The position numbers and the translations under genes are program-made. From assembly GCA_900766055.1 (NCBI GenBank), contig CAAFTZ010000021.1, positions 1 to 8,975 on the forward strand: a DNA stretch of 8,975 nucleotides. Direction: 5' to 3'. Under the pieces are notes generated by a model. The model did no database searches. It was given only the letters and a program-made list of their open reading frames with translations, and had not been told where the DNA came from. The DNA is from an uncultured Parasutterella sp. (GTDB lineage: Bacteria > Pseudomonadota > Gammaproteobacteria > Burkholderiales > Burkholderiaceae_F). Every line of letters starts with the position of its first letter. Positions within the stretch are counted from its first letter, which is position 1. This document shows, in pieces, positions 6,747-8,975 of this stretch.

Positions 6747-7502
6747 ATGCCTATTGTTACAACGATTGAAGGCAGGATTGCCCAAGTCGCAATCGACCGC
6801 CCTGAAAAACGAAACACTCTCAACTCCGAACTCTGCAAGGATTTGGCTAGAGAGTTCCTTGAACTCAACGACGACACGCGTGTACGCAGCATCGTTTTGT
6901 GCGGACACAACAATGTTTTCTGCGCAGGGTTAGATGTTGAAGAGCAGTTGGCGGAAAACACACCGATTTTTAATGAATTCCAGAAAGTCATCGATGCGCT
7001 CGATGCACTTTCTAAACCGGTCGTCGCAGCCGTGAGCGGTCCTGCTGTCGGTCAGGGCGCCGCAATGCTTTATCACTGCGATCTCGTCTTCGCCGGCGAG
7101 CATGCGCTTTTCTCAATGCCGGGTTTGGCATTGGGACAGACGCCCCGATACGGTGTCAGCCTTTTGGCTGTAAAGAGCGGCGGCTACAAACTTGCCGCAC
7201 AGAAACTGCTTCTTTCTGAACCGATCTCTGCTGCCGAAGCTGTCGCTATGGGGCTCGTCAACCATATCGTTGAAGACGACAAAGTCATGACCGTTGCCGG
7301 CGCCGCTGCGCTGCGTCTGGCATCTTTGCCGCCCGAAGCTATGATCGCCACAAAGAGGCTGCTTAAAGCCGCCTACATGTCCGGCTTATCCGAACAGCGC
7401 AAGCTTGAAGAAGAAGCAGCGTCTCACTTAGAAGGAAGCGCCGAAAGCAAAGAAGCTTTCAGCGCTTTCATGGAAAAACGTCAGCCGAAATTTGCTGAAT
7501 AG
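6747..7502 (+). CDS. Enoyl-CoA hydratase/isomerase (crotonase) superfamily protein lacking the hydratase glutamates
   Basis: This 251-aa cytoplasmic protein has the crotonase fold and should bind an acyl-CoA. Visible features are the N-terminal RPEKRNTLN (residues 18-26), the first oxyanion-hole segment FCAGLD (58-63), the second, GPAVGQGAAM (98-107), and a helical C-terminal trimerisation region. In true enoyl-CoA hydratase two glutamates act at the positions that here read Ala106 (in GQGAAM) and Gly126 (in FSMPGLALG). Ordinary hydratase activity is therefore doubtful, and isomerase, hydrolase or another CoA-ester chemistry is more likely. It lies 63 nt after the acetyltransferase on the same strand and ends 4 nt from the convergent thioesterase. 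The superfamily call is firm, but the reaction and substrate cannot be told from the sequence. Confidence 0.88.
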   Translation: MPIVTTIEGRIAQVAIDRPEKRNTLNSELCKDLAREFLELNDDTRVRSIVLCGHNNVFCAGLDVEEQLAENTPIFNEFQKVIDALDALSKPVVAAVSGPAVGQGAAMLYHCDLVFAGEHALFSMPGLALGQTPRYGVSLLAVKSGGYKLAAQKLLLSEPISAAEAVAMGLVNHIVEDDKVMTVAGAAALRLASLPPEAMIATKRLLKAAYMSGLSEQRKLEEEAASHLEGSAESKEAFSAFMEKRQPKFAE

Positions 7503-7520
7503 TTTTCTATTCTGTTTTTT
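7497..7520 (+). terminator. Possible terminator hairpin at the convergent stop codons
   Basis: GAATAG (7497-7502) and CTATTC (7507-7512) form a six-pair stem around a TTTT loop, followed by TG and six T residues (7515-7520). The two arms are the last codon plus stop codon of the two convergent genes. The stem is A+T-rich and weak, so termination here is uncertain, though the T-run is well placed for the plus strand. Confidence 0.35.
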
Positions 7521-7932
7521 CGGGCGCAGGATTGTCCGCTCTGTAGACGGGCTGAGGGCGCCCGTCTTTATTTAAGGCCACAAAGACCAGCTGAGCCTCC
7601 GTCACTTTGACGATGCGGTGGTTGTCTTTGTGCAGCCTTTCCGCAAAAACAGTGACGTCTACTGTGATGGAAGTCGTGCCGACTTTAAGTACCGTTGCGT
7701 AGAAAGAGACCACGTCTCCGACCCAGACAGGCTCCTTGAATGTGAAGCTTGTCACGGCAACCGTTGCAGTTCGGCTGTTTGCGACCCGCGAGGCGATGGA
7801 GGAGCCCGCCAAGTCAACCTGACTCATAATCCAGCCGCCAAAGACGTCTCCGTACTGATTGGTATCCGGAGGCATAGCCATCACGCGTAAGGCCGGCTGC
7901 TGATCCGGCAGTTTTTCTACTAAGTTTTTCAT
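7507..7932 (-). CDS. Acyl-CoA thioesterase, hot-dog fold, YciA type
   Basis: This 141-aa cytoplasmic enzyme is predicted to hydrolyse acyl-CoA to free acid and CoA, with the broad substrate range typical of YciA. The diagnostic stretch is AMPPDTNQYGDVFGGWIMSQ (residues 19-38), followed by VD with probable catalytic Asp40 and active-site Asn25. FKEPVWVGD (65-73) and VGTTSITVDV (83-92) follow the family pattern. Length is normal for a single hot-dog domain. The C-terminal tail (about 125-141) is proline- and charge-rich. The ATG at 7932 has only a weak GAAGAG ribosome binding site about ten bases upstream. It is transcribed alone, convergent with the crotonase gene and divergent from the ABC ATPase gene. 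I leave the symbol blank because yciA is the family type rather than a proven orthologue. Confidence 0.92.
   Translation of the reverse strand: MKNLVEKLPDQQPALRVMAMPPDTNQYGDVFGGWIMSQVDLAGSSIASRVANSRTATVAVTSFTFKEPVWVGDVVSFYATVLKVGTTSITVDVTVFAERLHKDNHRIVKVTEAQLVFVALNKDGRPQPVYRADNPAPEKTE
7545..7574 (+). terminator. Candidate intrinsic terminator for the crotonase gene, inside the thioesterase coding region
   Basis: AGACGGGC (7545-7552) pairs perfectly with GCCCGTCT (7560-7567) over eight mostly G-C pairs with a seven-base loop, and TTATTTA follows. The T-rich side is on the plus strand only, so it would stop transcription coming from the crotonase gene. It lies within the 3' end of the convergent thioesterase gene, which encodes GRPQPVYR there. 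The T-tract is interrupted by one A, so confidence is moderate. Confidence 0.45.
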
Positions 7933-8188
7933 TTTCTTTTTCTCTTCAAAGTTTCAAGACTCAAAAATTCTAATTCGTTTAGTCCTCGATTTATTTGCGA
8001 TGTATGGTGTTTTGTATCTTATTCGCGTCGACTCGTTGCAGGAGAATAATCGAACTTCTAAATCAACTTCTGAGCAGCAAGGTTTAGTGTGCATTTCGCT
8101 AAAATGGGAAATCGAATTTAATTTGTAAATGCAGTATTTCCTGCACCTCTGTTAAGTTGAGGTGCCGGCCGCAAAGGACATTAACTAG
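7933..8188. promoter_or_regulatory. Divergent intergenic region with a leader hairpin before the ABC ATPase gene
   Basis: This 256-nt region should hold promoters for the thioesterase (minus) and the ATPase (plus). On the minus strand TAGAAT (7972-7967) fits a -10 box at five of six positions but lacks a -35. On the plus strand AATAAT (8045-8050) and TAAAAT (8100-8105) are -10-like, again without good -35 boxes. A perfect inverted repeat, GCACCTC (8143-8149) with GAGGTGC (8159-8165), forms a 7-bp stem with a 9-nt loop just ahead of the ribosome binding site AAAGGA (8173-8178). It could be a regulatory hairpin or operator. No RNA gene is recognised. Confidence 0.45.
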
Positions 8189-8917
8189 ATGATTAGGATC
8201 GAGAACGTCAGTAAATGGTACGGAGATTTCCAGGTTCTTAAAAACTGTTCCACCTCCGTTAAAAAAGGCGAAGTGGTCGTCATCTGCGGTCCCTCGGGCT
8301 CCGGTAAGTCCACACTCATCAAAACCGTCAACGGCTTGGAAGATTTCCAAGAAGGCACCATCTACGTGAACAACATCAATATCGGAGATCCCCACACGAA
8401 CCTTCCGAAACTCAGAGCGCACGTAGGCATGGTTTTTCAGCACTTCGAGCTCTTCCCGCATCTCACCATTAGGGACAATCTGACGCTTGCCCAGATGAAG
8501 GTCCTCAAGCGTTCTCGCGATCAGGCAAACAAGAGAGGTATGGAACTCTTGGATCGTGTCGGTCTTATCAAGCATGCCGATAAATTTCCTCCTCAGCTTT
8601 CCGGCGGTCAGCAGCAGCGTGTGGCCATCGCCCGCGCTCTTGCAATGGATCCGATCTGCATGCTCTTTGACGAACCGACTTCTGCGCTTGACCCGGAAAT
8701 GATCAATGAAGTGCTCGATGTCATGATCAATCTGGCCAAAGACGGTATGACCATGATGGTCGTTACCCATGAGATGGGCTTTGCCCGTAAAGTGGCCGAC
8801 CGCGTCGTATTTATGGACGCCGGAGAGATCGTGGAAGAAGCTCCTAAGGAAGAGTTTTTCTCCACGCCGCGCAGCGAAAGAGCTCAGCGCTTCCTCGCAA
8901 AAATTCTCCAGCACTAA
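8189..8917 (+). CDS. gltL: ATP-binding subunit of a glutamate/aspartate-type ABC importer (GltL-like)
   Basis: This 242-aa peripheral inner-membrane ATPase would power uptake of polar amino acids, most likely glutamate and aspartate. All ABC motifs are intact: Walker A GPSGSGKST (residues 34-42), Q-loop Gln84 in VFQHFELFPH, signature LSGGQQQR (137-144), Walker B MLFDEP (158-163) with catalytic Glu162, D-loop SALDPE (165-170), and H-loop His194 in THEMGFA. It resembles E. coli GltL closely as I recall it, including the opening VSKWYGDFQVL (7-17), LPKLR (72-76) and the ending ILQH. GlnQ-type glutamine transporters are the nearest alternative. The ribosome binding site AAAGGA is ten bases upstream, slightly far. 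In E. coli the gene ends a gltIJKL operon, but here no permease or binding-protein gene precedes it and only 58 nt follow in the window, so partners lie downstream or elsewhere. Confidence 0.93.
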   Translation: MIRIENVSKWYGDFQVLKNCSTSVKKGEVVVICGPSGSGKSTLIKTVNGLEDFQEGTIYVNNINIGDPHTNLPKLRAHVGMVFQHFELFPHLTIRDNLTLAQMKVLKRSRDQANKRGMELLDRVGLIKHADKFPPQLSGGQQQRVAIARALAMDPICMLFDEPTSALDPEMINEVLDVMINLAKDGMTMMVVTHEMGFARKVADRVVFMDAGEIVEEAPKEEFFSTPRSERAQRFLAKILQH

Positions 8918-8944
8918 CCGCCTTCTTTTTGTTGCCGAGCGTAA

Positions 8945-8974
8945 GACGACAGGCAGATTCAAACTCCTGTCTCT
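8945..8974 (+). other. Inverted repeat downstream of the ABC ATPase gene, at the window edge
   Basis: GACAGG (8948-8953) pairs with CCTGTC (8966-8971) around a 12-nt loop, and AGA (8944-8946 region) with TCT (8972-8974) could extend the stem past a bulged C. It might be the stem of a terminator, but the window ends before any T-run could be seen. Bases 8918-8944 hold nothing recognisable. Confidence 0.25.
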
Positions 8975-8975
8975 A

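Noticed and set aside
8000..8128. A 42-codon frame in the leader of the ABC ATPase gene, considered as a leader peptide
   Set aside because: It has no ribosome binding site and no run of a regulatory amino acid. An open frame of this length is expected by chance.
8099..8962. Minus-strand open frame of 287 codons
   Set aside because: It covers the GltL-like gene on the other strand, which has every ABC motif. The antisense frame is open because of codon bias and resembles no protein I know.

Overview
The window looks like the chromosome of a proteobacterium, most likely a betaproteobacterium of the order Burkholderiales. A host-associated Sutterella/Parasutterella-type genome is my best guess. 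The reasons are the roughly balanced base composition by eye, Gram-negative features (an outer-membrane-type lipoprotein, a GltL-type ATPase, a YciA-type thioesterase), and two small proteins that resemble families I remember from Burkholderiales. No database search was possible, so the taxonomy is inference. I see no mobile element, CRISPR array, rRNA or tRNA.

Left half, minus strand (about 3845 down to 136): a compact five-gene block. In transcription order it holds an MtnA-type ribose-1-phosphate isomerase (GTG start), a FucA-like class II aldolase, an 86-aa cysteine-containing protein of unknown function, a BamE/SmpA-like lipoprotein, and a SotB/YdeA-type MFS sugar efflux transporter. The first four overlap by 8, 14 and 17 nt, and the fifth follows after 14 nt, so it reads as one operon. 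MtnA plus a FucA-like aldolase is the core of the dihydroxyacetone-phosphate (DHAP) shunt, which disposes of 5'-methylthioadenosine and 5'-deoxyadenosine by-products. No kinase or phosphorylase is in the window. A candidate terminator with two interleaved inverted repeats lies just past the transporter.

Middle, plus strand (4002 to 7502): diverging from this operon is a Pat/PatZ-type protein, an NDP-forming acyl-CoA synthetase scaffold fused to a C-terminal GNAT domain. It probably acts as a protein lysine acetyltransferase, because the phosphoryl-transfer histidines of active synthetases appear substituted. After 63 nt comes an enoyl-CoA hydratase/isomerase-superfamily protein in which both canonical catalytic glutamates are absent.

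Right part: a YciA-type acyl-CoA thioesterase on the minus strand converges on the crotonase gene, with 4 nt between the stop codons, and the two stops form a palindrome. After a 256-nt divergent intergenic region with a leader hairpin, a GltL-like ATPase of a glutamate/aspartate ABC importer runs on the plus strand nearly to the window end. Its permease and binding-protein partners are not visible.

The two themes are salvage of modified ribose (left operon) and acyl-CoA use with protein acylation (middle). Of everything seen, the isomerase-aldolase-unknown-lipoprotein-transporter operon is the most promising as a little-described arrangement.
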